This document shows, piece by piece, positions 22,300 to 34,239 of a stretch of 64,000 bases of DNA. This DNA comes from Lonicera japonica (Eukaryota > Streptophyta > Magnoliopsida > Dipsacales > Caprifoliaceae), in the NCBI GenBank assembly GCA_021464415.1, contig CM038468.1, positions 34,894,969 to 34,958,968 of the forward strand, in the 5' to 3' direction. How positions within the stretch are numbered: the stretch's first letter is position 1; each line of letters starts with the position of its first letter. The notes beneath the pieces are model-generated. The model worked only from the letters and a program-made list of their open reading frames with translations, was not told where the DNA came from and ran no database searches. Both the position numbers and the translations under genes were made by a program.

Positions 22300-24377
22300 A
22301 TTTGTTTTCTTCATTTTTTTATTGTGAAGACATTTGATGGGACTTGATTCCTTCCGCTTACTGGTGGATGACATACTTGTTTCTTCGGCAGTTGATGTTG
22401 GTGATTCTATGTCTTCAATTTTCCTTTGAGGTCCATTATCACCACTTTTCACTTTTTTTCTCCTATGTCAATTTCAAGCAAAAATTAATTTGAATATTTG
22501 TTGTTTTAATATTTATATATTTTTGACAACTTGTATTATTTTTCTCCGAAGAATTGGTGAATTTTGTTTGGATCTTCGTTACAGTGTAGTTTTTGTAGCA
22601 GAGCCTTAAATTGAAACTGTTGTGTTTAAGATGAAATAAGAAACTTTTCCCAACAATTGTGTTTAGAACAACAGGTAGACCACCATCTTCTTCCTATATT
22701 GTTATCGAAGAAGTTGTAAGTATTATTTATTAAACAAAATTGTGGAAAAAAATATATTTGATTTATAACGTCACTTACAAAGTTTATGTTCTCAGAGTTG
22801 AAGATTTAGGAAATTGGAAGTTCCAAAAAAAATTATATTTCTCTGTGAAACATGATAAAAGTTGTATTTCCTGTTTCATCTTGAACTTGTACATGTAGCT
22901 TATATCTATTGAAAAATATGAGTCATAGGTAAGATAATTTTTTTTGAAAATGAAATTAGTTAATTCATTGTGTACCTGGGTATTAGTATAACCTCATTTG
23001 TCTTATAATATTCGCAACTGAAGGTGGATTATGATTTGGCTACTTTCTTACAACATTGTGGGCAAGAATTGTAATACCATCATTTTTGTGTGTCTATCGA
23101 TGTAATTTCAGCTTTGCACATTAACACAACTTCTTGGGATCATTATATTGTGTTCTTAATAACTGAATGTTGAATATGATATATTGATTAAGTTGTGAAA
23201 TATGGAAGTACACATACCTTAGAGTCAGAATCTGAGTGTAGTTCCAATATTTTAGTTATTATCATCTGTTTGATTGATTCAAAAGCTGTATTTATTTTAC
23301 GAGCCACATTCCCGTCGTACATTTGCATGAATTCTGTTACCTCCAGAATGTCAAGATTAAAATAAATCTTGCTTGCACTTGTTGCAGACAAATATATTTA
23401 ACCTAGTAAAAATTATCTTAATTAATATTGTGTTTCTTGAATAAAATATTATTATAGATTAAAATTCAATACCATGAATTAATAATTTAACCCCTAAATA
23501 TTCTAATTGTAGTGGATGTCACAATTGCAATAAGTCGCTTGGAATTATCTGAGAATATGTTTTCATTAATTTATGTTGCCTTTTCAACCCAAAGGGTTAT
23601 TTGCAATCTTGTTCTCCTGTAATTAAAAAGTATATTTTATAAGTAATCAAATTGGGCGTATATTTTTTTAAAAAGTAATAAAAGAATACTTACTGCATTC
23701 CTTCAATTTCTATGACCTTTTTTTTATACATTTGCTTCTTTAATTGTTTGGTCTTCTACAGCGCCAACAATTGTAACTTTCACTCATGACATCTGCAACA
23801 ATGCGTGTAATCATTTTGTAGATGTTAATATAACCAATTTCATCTTTTTTTAAACGTGAAATTATGAAATTATAAGAATATTGATCTACCTGTTAATTAT
23901 GAGTCATTATTCAAACGACTATGGACATTTACAAGATTTACAAACTCAAAGCGGTGCATCTTAATTTATGGAAAATCTCCTTCTTCCTTTATGGATGTAA
24001 TTGGGAGGAAAATGATCTTAAATTGATGGCTTACGAGTTTGTAAGATTCCTTGCTCTCTATAACCAAAATGTTGTGATAATGTACACCTTTCCTTCCTTA
24101 AGTAGGTGTGAAAAGTTTGGAATTAAATATTTAAGAACGAAGGCGTGAAGATGGTCGTCCTGCAAAAAAAAATTGTTATTATTTCTATTTAAAATTATTG
24201 CATGTCTTTTGATTTTAAATAAGCAACATTAACTTGCATTGTGATCAAGGAATATGATGTCATGTGAGATTAATTTATTGGATTTGAGTTTTCCCATTTT
24301 CTAGTGACTCTGACTCGAACAGGCCAGTCATCTTTGTTTGGTGCAATATCTTTCAACAAGTTGTATGTGTTGCCCAT
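22300..24377 (-). pseudogene. RPA1-like single-strand DNA-binding protein relic of Helitron
   Basis: ATG at 24377 begins MGNTYNLLKDIAPNKDDWPV then RVRVTRKWE, the first OB-fold of RPA70-like proteins. Downstream fragments in shifting frames: HLLKEGKVYIITTFW (about 24100), SASKIYFNLDILEVTEFMQ (about 23370), the zinc-ribbon OB fold AEITSIDTQK then WYYNSCPQCCKKVAKS (about 23110-23030), and LHVQVQDETGNTTFIMFHRE (about 22900). Plant Helitrons usually carry such genes, thought to protect or recruit single-stranded DNA during rolling-circle transposition. Multiple stops and frameshifts make this copy dead. Confidence 0.8.
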
Positions 24378-24569
24378 TGATGAAATGATTGACCTATAAA
24401 TAATGGTAACAAAATAACAACAGTAAGATGATGTAAGAGCTAGTAATGTACTAAAATATAATAACAACATTAAGATGATAAATAAATACCATCTTGTAAA
24501 TATAATAAATAAATATCATTGCGTGTACCTATATTCAGTTATGCTAAAACTTCTTGGTACACGATGTTC

Positions 24570-26080
24570 CTTGTGTAATTATAATTAGGGTTATCATTAT
24601 TGATATAAATTTCCAGTCCTTAACGTGAAGTAACCTGTGAAACGGCAACATAAAGCTGCCCGTGGCTGAATACAGGTTTAAGTAAGTATACACATACTTG
24701 TTCTAATGTTTGCCTTTGATTTTTATTGATTGTCATTGAGAATGATAGGCGAACTGGGAATTGACGTCTTTTAAGGATAAATGGCCACTTTTAGTCACAT
24801 GATGACATAACGATTCTAGGAATGAACACTTTTATTCCTATATTTATTCTTGACAATATTTTTCCTTCAATTACCTATTGCGCTAGTTATATGACTATCA
24901 ATCTAGTTCCATTGTAAAGGCCTACACTCCGATTGATATTCCTAAGTAAAATGATTAGTACTCCAATTTTTAATTTAAGCTTGTGGCTTGGGATACCGAA
25001 AAATTGTAAACTATTTAAAAATTCAATCGGGAACATAAGATCTTGGTCATTCACACTTTATGTGGCTTTGCATATTAAATCAGAGCTCAAGTAAGTTGTT
25101 TAATCTCCTGGTAAATTGTTTAAGATGTAAGAGTTTATTTATCGACCATCAGATTGGTTAGGGTTAGAATTCCTCGAGTTTGTAGATATTCTGGATCTTT
25201 GTATTTTTACAGCAACTCGAGATATGTGCTATGTACAATATCTAAAAGTTGGGTCTTTTGTCGGAGTAATAAGTAAGTCATCTGATAATTTAATCCACGA
25301 TGGTTCTTCTTCTCCTTCTAAAGCAAGTGCTGGTAATTTTCCATCTCCAACTGCAAGAACCCAATTTGAAAATGATGATGAGTCTTTTACTCTCATGTTT
25401 TGAGTGAGGACAAAGACTTTGCAACAGTTCCATAAAGGAGATTGATTTATTAAAGCTTGGACCACATCTTCTTTACTACCTCTTTGTATTACAGGTAAAG
25501 TTTGCCTAAAATCTCCTTCGAGAATAACGGTTTGCTTTCTAAATGTCTTGGTGTTAAAATCTATGTCAGTAAATCGAATGATGTCTTTTAATATTCTATC
25601 GACTGCTTCAAATGCATGTTGGTGGTCCATTGGAGCTTCATCCCAAATAATTAAATCTTGAATGACCTGCGCATCCGCTAGGTAATAGTAGAGCTGCGAC
25701 GCCTGATGAAGCAACAACCAATGTAATTTTTCCTTCTGAGTGTAATTGTGCAAGAATAACCTTATATATATACGTTTTGCGTGTTCCACCTCCTCCATAT
25801 ACAAAATAAAGTCCTCATTTCCTTTCAGTAATTGAGCCCAACACAACATTATAAACTTCACGTTGTTCTTTGTTAAGACTATTGTGTAGGTTTATATATG
25901 CTCATCCATCAATTGTCTTTTATCATAAGAAAGCTCTTCAATAATCAATTTGTTGTTTATCTTTTGAACGAGTGTTTGATCAGGACTTGGCAATGGGGGG
26001 TAATCCTTTAAAGATCTATTATTTTTTAATAAGAACCTTTTCAATTTCTTGAATAGTGTAATTTTATAGCTGTGATTCAA
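24570..26080 (-). pseudogene. Helitron PIF1-type helicase domain relic
   Basis: Begins with LKKNNRSLKDYPPLPSPDQT and continues through SLNKEQREVYNVVLG to a Walker A motif reading GGGGTRKT. The usual TGKT is altered: Arg replaces the Gly before Lys. A gap follows after AGHSRFNYLG, then Walker B LIIWDEAP and DRILKDI, the conserved FRQTLPVIQRGSKEDVVQA, and TQNMRV. The C-terminal motif [18 protein letters not shown] and [19 protein letters not shown] extends to about 24590. The enzyme normally unwinds DNA during rolling-circle transposition. Here in-frame stops, the missing segment near 25690 and frameshifts prevent function. Confidence 0.88.
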
Positions 26081-26259
26081 TCATAAGTAGCTATTAGAAT
26101 CGGAGAAGTTTTCTTTGGCATCGTAGTACTTTGAACAACAGTTGCTAATTATTTTCCAATAATTTCAATGGCTCCGATATCTCACAAAACATCAAAATAA
26201 CGATGAATAATTCTCGTAGTTGAACTCCTGTAGCCTATTGTGCTGCTTAATTTATTGCC

Positions 26260-28650
26260 TCGTGCCATTATTTGTCTCCGTCTAGCAATTCCAGTGCGTA
26301 ACATGCTGCCTCATATGTTGGGTGTGTGATTCCATTAACAATTCTAATTTCGTCGAAATTGCGAGGTCCTTTGACAATGTTAAGGAGCATTCGGAGATAT
26401 AATCGTTCACCTGATGTAGGGTGTGCGTAAACAACTCGGCCTATGCATTTCCCATATTCTCTTTTTTCCATTTCTTATATTTTTATTGCCATACCCATTT
26501 TGTTGGAAAGTTTGAATATGTTAGTTCTCTAGTTAGCATCCTTGTAAGTGGCATTTGTTTCCATCAATTGCGTGAATATTGTATTTTCTATATTAAAACG
26601 ATTCATAAACCTGTATAAATTGTCAGAATCCTTGAATGTGACGTTGTGCTCATTTGGTAGATGGAAATAAAGTATTTCGTCTACTGTTGTTTAATTACAA
26701 TTTTTTTAAGAAAGTGTTTTGAGCATCAATTTTTAGTCATACAGGGTGAATTTGGTTTTGCACTACTACACAAACCATGCATCATAAATTGCGCAACAAT
26801 TGCATATCCTGCTGGATCTATGGCTAAGTATGGGATTTCGGCAGAGATGATGTTATCTATTTTGGCAGGACTTGGGTGCTTATCCTCTGGATGCAAAAAG
26901 ATCAATATATGTGCATATGTTAGCCCACTTTTTTGAAATTCTATTATATAAATAACTGCAGAGAAATGAAAGTGTTTAATTATGTAGAACACAATATTTG
27001 TTCATATGATATATGTATAGTGTAATTTAGTTTTAAAAATACATGCTAAAACTCGTCCAAAATGCCGACCTTGTACCAAGTCTTTGAGTAATTGATATAG
27101 CTTTACTTTGAACACTCTTGATACAATATCAGGTCTTTCTGCAAGCTTTTAATCAGGTATTAGGTCCAAAACCTTTTTGACTTCGGGCCATTTTGGATTT
27201 GATGTAAATGTAAGAAATAGGTCTGGGTTACAGCCCATTTACAAAAGGCCATTGCATCTTGAAAATTTTGGGCCATATATCTAGGTCCACCAGTGAAAGT
27301 TGACGGAAGCACAATACGTTTTCCAACTGAAGTGGTGTTGTATCTCATTTTAAAACCGCGTCTCTCAGTCCATTATATAATTCTGCTCGAATGTGCGGCT
27401 AGTTCAGTCGTATCCAACGTAATCTATCTTCCTTAATACATGTATAAGCATCTACTAAATCTTGTTGAAATAACTTTCCTGAACATAAACTTGTTTTTGC
27501 TTCAGTTGTCATTTGTTGTATTTTGTAAGCGTAATACTCTCTCATTGTGACACTGCTGCTTTTCGTTTGCCTTCTACCTTCATTACTCATGTATCTTATA
27601 CCAATTTGAAATTCGTCTTCACCATAGGGAAATAAAAGTGGGTATTGTATAGCCACAAACGAATGGTGAAATTCATTAATTCTTTGTAATCCATTTGATT
27701 TATGTTTTATCACAGTATCTTGCATGCAACTTGTGCCGGATAAATCTCTAACTATAAGGGCTGATACTTCTGAAGCACTGGGCAAATTATATGCAACAGG
27801 ATCTTTCATTCGAGCTCTAATTAAATTGATCGTATAAAAACAGGTGCAAAGTTTATATCTTGAAATCGATCACGGGCCATCCGGAAGACTTTTGCTAATT
27901 CATTGTGTTCATCTACATTTGCAACAATTTTGAAACAACTTCTGGATCTAGTCTTGAAGACATATTTTCTCCACTTAGAGCTCTTATTCTATTAGACACC
28001 TCATTCACAATATCATTGATATAAAGTTGAGCAAACTTAGGGTTAGTTCCATCAACAGGTAGTAATGAATCTATTTTATAATGGTTTTGGCAGCTAATTC
28101 GAAAAATATATGGACCACTTCTATTATTGATTTGGTGCTCAATATTTTCTCCAATAGAAGTGAACGCAAATATTAAATTGTAAGCTCTAATATTTTCTCT
28201 AAACATTGCCGGTCTCCTTCCACCATCAGATTGCAAAAGTTCCTTAAGAGTATGTGGAACCTCTTTCAAAAGAGGTAACTTTACTTTTCCTTTATGGCAA
28301 CATAGTGAGAACTTTGGAATACTAGGTCTCTTATGTTTATCATTTCTCTCATCATACCATAAAATAACATAATTAGGTCTTCCGAAGTTCCAAGGTTCAA
28401 AAGAATGTCCTATAAATAGGTTTAGGTTTTTAAGCATGTATTGCAATGTGTATTGTTCTATGCAAATGTTTCTTACTTATCCTGGAGGATTGAGCTCTCC
28501 CTCTTACATTGTTTTTACCATTGTATTGTTCTGTAGTTGTTGAAGGAGATGTAATTGAAGTAGAAGTACGTCGTATATAAGTTGTTGTATTTATTGGAGC
28601 TTTTCTTCTTTCTCCTACATTTAATCCTTTATTTAAAATATACATTAACT
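26260..28650 (-). pseudogene. Helitron Rep (HUH nuclease) domain relic
   Basis: Order on minus: Ser/Thr-rich start (28645-28430), helitron-like N domain (28446-27913, with PNYVILWYDERNDKHKRPS), then DLSGTSCMQDTVIKHKSNGL and FVAIQYPLLFPYGEDEF (27809-27399), SVGKRIVLPSTFTGGPRYMA (27348-27160), GLTYAHILIFL (about 26920), and the linker into helicase IGRVVYAHPTSGERLYLRML (26471-26268). The HUH motif is altered (YAH instead of HAH), and the segment after CSKHF that should carry the catalytic tyrosines appears deleted. The protein would nick and join DNA in transposition; this copy cannot. Confidence 0.88.
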
Positions 28651-28689
28651 CTTTATGGTTTAGGAAATTATCATATAATTGGATATCCT

Positions 28690-29052
28690 AACCTTTTATT
28701 ACAGTTCGCATCATTTATCGAGCAGAATTTCGGATGGCTTCAATAAATATCCACAATAGTTTCTATTCAACATTGGATGTAAATTTGAGACATGTGTTGT
28801 CGTAGAAACACTTCCATCATCGTCAACCATTGTATGCGAGACAATAGTTGATGGTGTAGTAGGAGTATGTGAAAGTGGAGTTCGCTCGCAAGCTATGTTT
28901 GTAGAGTTTTCAGCTTCAACAATGTTCCTTTGTGTAGCTTTGCAAGTATTAGTTGGTGTTACATTTGCACATTGTTATGGATTGTTTGAGTTGATTTTCT
29001 ACCATGAATAGTCTTCTACATAATCTAGCAAGTCTTGCTCTATCATTGTTAT
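28690..29052 (-). pseudogene. Possible upstream exon of the Helitron Rep gene
   Basis: ATG at 29052 gives MDNNDRARLARLCRRLFMVE, ending at a stop after about 34 codons. A second open stretch (TPLSHTPTTPSTIVSHTMVD) follows before 28710. Thr/Ser-rich composition matches the region that leads into the Rep N domain. Connection to the main frame is inferred. Confidence 0.4.
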
Positions 29053-29258
29053 CCATCTATAAAAAAGTACATATTTTTTTAATAAAGTTTTTTAGTTATA
29101 ATATATAATTTTTTTTTCATTTGTTACTACTTTTATTATTAATATAATAAATAATAAGTGCAGCAAATTGTATTCAGCACCTTACCTATTATTGAAGGTA
29201 TCCACTCTAAGTTTACTCCTTTTTATTGCCTCACTTTAGCTTGAAAGATAAATATCAT

Positions 29259-29460
29259 AATTGAACTTAATTAATAATTCCAGAAAAATAAAATATTGTC
29301 AATATATCAAAGTGAACAATGGAAAGAAATGTAAGGAAGTGAACAATGGAAAGAAATGTAAGATAATTGAACTTAATTAATAATTCCAGAAAAATAAAAT
29401 ATTGTCAATATAAGGAAGTGAACAATGGAAAGAAATGTAAGGAAGTGAACAATGGAAGAA
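29259..29460. repeat. Nested tandem repeat in Helitron cargo
   Basis: A unit of about 115 bp (AATTGAACTTAATTAATAAT at its start) occurs twice. Inside it a 25-bp motif, GGAAGTGAACAATGGAAAGA, occurs four times. Confidence 0.8.
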
Positions 29461-30543
29461 AACAAAGTATCCAAAATTAAGATGCTAAGAATGCATATGA
29501 TAACATGGAAAATAACCACATAATTAGTTGGTTTTTGTAAGAAGTTTGAATATAATTATAGGCATACGATAACATGCGTTCTTATTTTTTAACTTTTTCC
29601 ACGAAAAAAAATATTATTTGAAGGTTGAGGAAACAAAATTTTCTTCAAAAAATAATAAAAGAATTGATGATATTTACTCATAAAAATGATTATGAGAAAG
29701 AGAGCATCTCATACTTATCTTAACTTATTTTCTACTTCACATAGAAATAAAATTATTTTATTTTATTTTCCATGTTGTTATCAAACAGAGTATTAGAGTT
29801 AATCTTTGGTCTTGGCTTAAAGTTTAAATGCTTAAATGTTTGTGAATTTGTATTTTTTTTATTTCTACATAAGACTTTTAAAGGTTGCAATTGTGTCATT
29901 GGGAGTGTCTAGTTTAAAAAATAGCAATAGTATATACAACAAAATTGTAATTTTAATTAAAAAAAATACATTTGTATTGTTTCAATATGAATGGGCAATA
30001 ATGCAAAGTCAAATTAAAAAAGCATAAACTAAACAATAATTATTATTGTAAAATCCTGTATTCTTTTCCATGATTATTATTGTAAAATCCTGTCTAATTT
30101 TCCTCTTATTTAATAAGTAAAGAATAGTAAAGAACCCAAAATTGCAACAAATATTAAAAATTGTAAAGATATTAACGTTTAAATTTATTAATATATTTAT
30201 CTCTTGTTGTTTAGAAGGATACAAAAAGGTCTGATCATCCAAACAAACGAGAAATGCTTTCATAAAGGAAAAGAAAACAAAAAGTGAGTTGAATGCAATA
30301 AGTCAATAATTAGAAATGGTAATATAGTTTCATAAATTTTGCAATTATGTATAAAATTTCGTCTTAGTAACATCACAAACAAGTTTCACAAAAATAAATT
30401 CAACATAATTTGGAATTAACTAATTATTTTTGAACATCTATTATTAGCAAATATAATGTAACATACAACCTCCAACCAAAAAAAAAAGAGAAAAAGATCC
30501 TAAAGAAAATAACTATATATCCAAGATAGAATCAACTTTGTCC

Positions 30544-30990
30544 TTAAACTTTGAAATTTTGGCTTGTGCATGATTGTGTATCATCATCAATTGTTCCTAA
30601 AATATGTTTGTACTTAGCAATTTTATTTTTTAATTTTTGATTTTCTTCAAATATTTTATTGAAATCTCTGTCTAGTTCGTTGTAACAACAGATATAGTAG
30701 TGCATCTCAGTCAAATTAACATCCCGCACTGCAAAGTTGAATTTATCCTTTAAATATAAAATTGCATCCTTTGCAGCTGGTTGCATAGTATATTATTTTC
30801 GAGGTGAAAGTCGACCCTAAAAAAGCTTGCTTTCTTCGTTTCCGCTAACTTGGATCTCAATATAAGCATGTAAGAAGCCATCTTCTCATATTCTATAACC
30901 GCAGCTATGACGATTTACTTCTAACTTTTCAATTATTTGTGAAAGTAAACTTTTGAAACAAATTGGAATAGGAAAGCTTGGTTCCGCCAT
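30544..30990 (-). pseudogene. Cargo gene copy 1, unrecognised, three in-frame stops
   Basis: From ATG 30990 (MAEPSFPIPICFKSLLSQII) the frame runs collinear with copy 2 (32998-33408) for its whole length, so the start and size are supported by comparison. The C-terminal part (AKDAILYLKDKFNFAVRDVN, then CCYNELDRDFNKIFEENQKL) looks like an alpha-beta segment followed by a coiled coil. In-frame stops lie after GYRI, after KLF and after SPRK. I do not recognise the family and assign no function. It may be Helitron-specific or a captured host gene. Confidence 0.5.
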
Positions 30991-32997
30991 TATCTGGAAA
31001 GTATAAATAATAGTAGACTTTTCTATCATGGATAAGTATATCTAATAAAAGATTAGTAGCCTTTTCAGTGTTTTCTTCTTATTAAACATGCACGCAATGT
31101 ATTCTAATTAAATTCGAAGTTGAAATAAAGGGAAAAAAATAAGTAAAGATGATCCAAAACATATCTATTAAATTTTTAGGAATATAATAATTTTTTTAAT
31201 TCATAATATTAAAATTCCTATTTGTGTTTTATTATGATATTTTTTGTGTAAATTATGTTTGTAAAAGAAAATGAGACTATCAATTCAAGACATTCCCAAA
31301 TGGTGCACAAACATACAAAAAGACTAGTTTCATATATACAAAGTTTCAAACAAATCACTATTTCAGAAATGTCAAGGTTGCATTATGATGTTTACATATC
31401 TATATTGGAAATGACAACAATATATTTTCCCAAACTAATTGCCACCTATATAGAGTTCTAAAGTTTACTAATCATAAATTTTATTTCTTATATTACACTG
31501 GCTTTTACTTTAAGAATGTTATTTTCGTGATATTGTCTTACATTATCGGGTTTTTATATGTTAGGACTTCAATAAATCCAAAGTCTAATAAAAAAAATTC
31601 CTATTATTTTTTTCTCTTTTTATTGTGCATTCTGATATTTTCCAGCCAATAAAAGGCTTTACATAGTAATATTGGACAGTCAAAAACAAAAAAAATAATA
31701 AGTAAGAAGTTAGAAAATGAAAAAGATCAGCATACCTTAAGTGTTGAAGTAATGAGTATTATTTGGTATGTCAAATCAATCTGCAAGATAGAATCTTATA
31801 AAATTAACAACAAGCTCAGATAACATTAAGATAAATTCACTAACTTGTTCAAATTGATTAATGGGTTTTTTGGTTATAATAGGATATGTTTAGTACCATA
31901 GCAAAATTCAATATGATTCTGAGTTTAGAAGGATTACTTAGGCACAATTTTAGTGCTAAAATATAATATACAACTTTTACAACAGTTAAATATTTTGATA
32001 GTATTGAAAACTACAAAATAACGTAGGTTCCACCACTTTGTATTGGCGAAGATCGTCTTCAGTACAACCACGAAATGAAAATATATTAAGTGTGATATAG
32101 AATACACGAATGGGTTAAATTTTTGATATATAAGGACATGTATAGTATTTTCTATTTTTTTTTGTAAGTTGACAAATACTTAGTTTAACCCCAAGATATA
32201 ACTTCATTTTTGTATCTCATAAGAAGAACAACCCATGTACAAAATAACAAAATATGTGCATGTATTGTTGCATGAACACATAAATATAATACATCAAAAG
32301 GCAAAAATATTAAGGGAGACACAATTTTTCATAAAAATCTACAAAAGGGAAAAAAGTTATGTACAAAAAGCAAAATAACACACTGAACTCAGCATTTTAG
32401 GAAACTTTATTTCAAGTAGCCAATATTATAACTTTTTATTTTATTTTTTTACTTTAATTTAAATGATGCATGTACATATATCAAACTAACTGACAGTTCG
32501 AAGTTGCGTTACTTGTTACCCATATTAATCTGTTTGCCTTTTTTTTTAACTTAAGGGCGGCATAAAATATTAATTTTGTTGTGTTCAAAAAAATAAATAA
32601 ATTAAAAACAAGTAAAGTTGAAGTAATGACAAAGTGCAAATATGAAAGAGGAATTTATGACATAAACTTGACATGGAAATTAAAGTATACAACACTCAAA
32701 GCCAACAATTAGCTATATCTATAAGTATATATGAAATAGTTTGATGACCGGGAAACAATATCCTTAAAAAAAAATTAATATAAAAAATACATCTATGGAA
32801 TATTCTACAATTTTAAATGTAGTAAACAGATACTCGCACAACAATTTTAGAGGCAGTAGTTTCAATAACACTATACTTTTTAATTAATCAAACAAATCAT
32901 AGTGTAATATTATAAACAATAATAATGCTCCAAGAAGACCTTTAACACTTCCTAATTGAAATTGTCGTTAATTCTAAAAGATTTGCCTTGTAAAATA

Positions 32998-33408
32998 TTA
33001 GGCTTGGTATTTTCCTAAAAGTTGTTCGTACTCGATTATTTTTGCATTCATTTTTTTGTTCTCTCCGAGGAGTCTATCATACTCTTTATCAACAGTTTTA
33101 TAGCAATATGTATAGTACTCCATATCAAAGAAGTTGACGTCGCGCACTTGGAAGTTGAATTTTTCCTTTAAGTATAAAATTGCATCAAGTGCATCATCTT
33201 GCAAACTTTCACTCCTTAGAGTGGATAGTTTACCCTTAAACACCTTGATTTCTTCATTTTCAGTAATTATGAGCTCAATATAAGCTTGAATTTACCTATC
33301 TGCTTGTACATTATAACCAAAGCAATGACGTCTTAATTGTAGCTTGCCGATCATTCGCAAAAGCAAACTTTTAAAACATATGTCAATAGTAAAAGTGGGC
33401 GCATCCAT
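32998..33408 (-). pseudogene. Cargo gene copy 2, unrecognised, one in-frame stop
   Basis: About 136 codons from ATG 33408 (MDAPTFTIDICFKSLLLRMI) to the stop before 32998. There is a single TAA after QADR; the rest is open: KVFKGKLSTLRSESLQDDAL, DAILYLKEKFNFQVRDVNFF, and a C-terminal coiled coil rich in Glu/Lys. It aligns without gaps to copy 1 at clearly lower DNA than protein-pattern similarity. Orientation matches the Helitron genes. Function unknown. Confidence 0.55.
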
Positions 33409-34239
33409 TATCTATAATGGGAAGTTGATATTATAGTTAGAGTTGTTAGCCTAATTTTAAGGGGGTGAAATTGTTATTATGTCTTCGACATAAAAGAGGG
33501 GAAATAACGTAACGTAAAAAGCAATCAAGAATTACAGTTTTTAAATTTTGATTGCAACAAAGCATGAAATAAAAGCAATTAATTAGAGGTGAAAATTTTG
33601 AATTAATTAGAAAAGAAATTAAGTCAATAGTTTTCACCTTTTAAGTTGTTAATTTGATTTTCAAATATAAGCAATTAAAATTTAAGAAAAAGAAGGTAAA
33701 AGAAAAAATGAAATATATTTTAAGACAAAAGACTTGCATACATTTTATTTACTACCCTCTGTATGCTTTTCAGGAGGGTAATGTGTATTTTTTAAAAAAA
33801 GGAGAGTAATGAACAGGTTCCATCTATAAAGATGATAGAGGGAATAAAAATTTATCGTAATAAAACTTCTTGAATGCAGTGAAAGTAAAGCTTTTTAGAA
33901 ATTAACCTAATTACTTGAACAAAAGAAATGCTAAAAAAAGTTGCGAGAAAGACACAACAACAATTGTTCAAAGAATTCTAGAAAAAGCAAAAATTCTAGA
34001 AGAAAGTAATGTACAAAATGCTTCAATATTCACCATATGTGTACTAAAGCTTCAATACCATCATAAAATTCACAATAGCAAGATATTATATTCATTTAGC
34101 CATTCAATAAAACATGTAGGGAGAAAGCAACATACCTTTTATTGATGATTTTTTTCTACCAGATGATTAGTATGTAGTAGGACTTGTAGAACAATCGACA
34201 ATCAAAAGCCTGAAATAGCCCTGTTTTTAATAGATAAAA

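Noticed and set aside
30009..30263. 84-aa minus ORF near the cargo genes
   Set aside because: AT-rich, Asn/Ile/Phe-biased, with no relation to the duplicated cargo frame.
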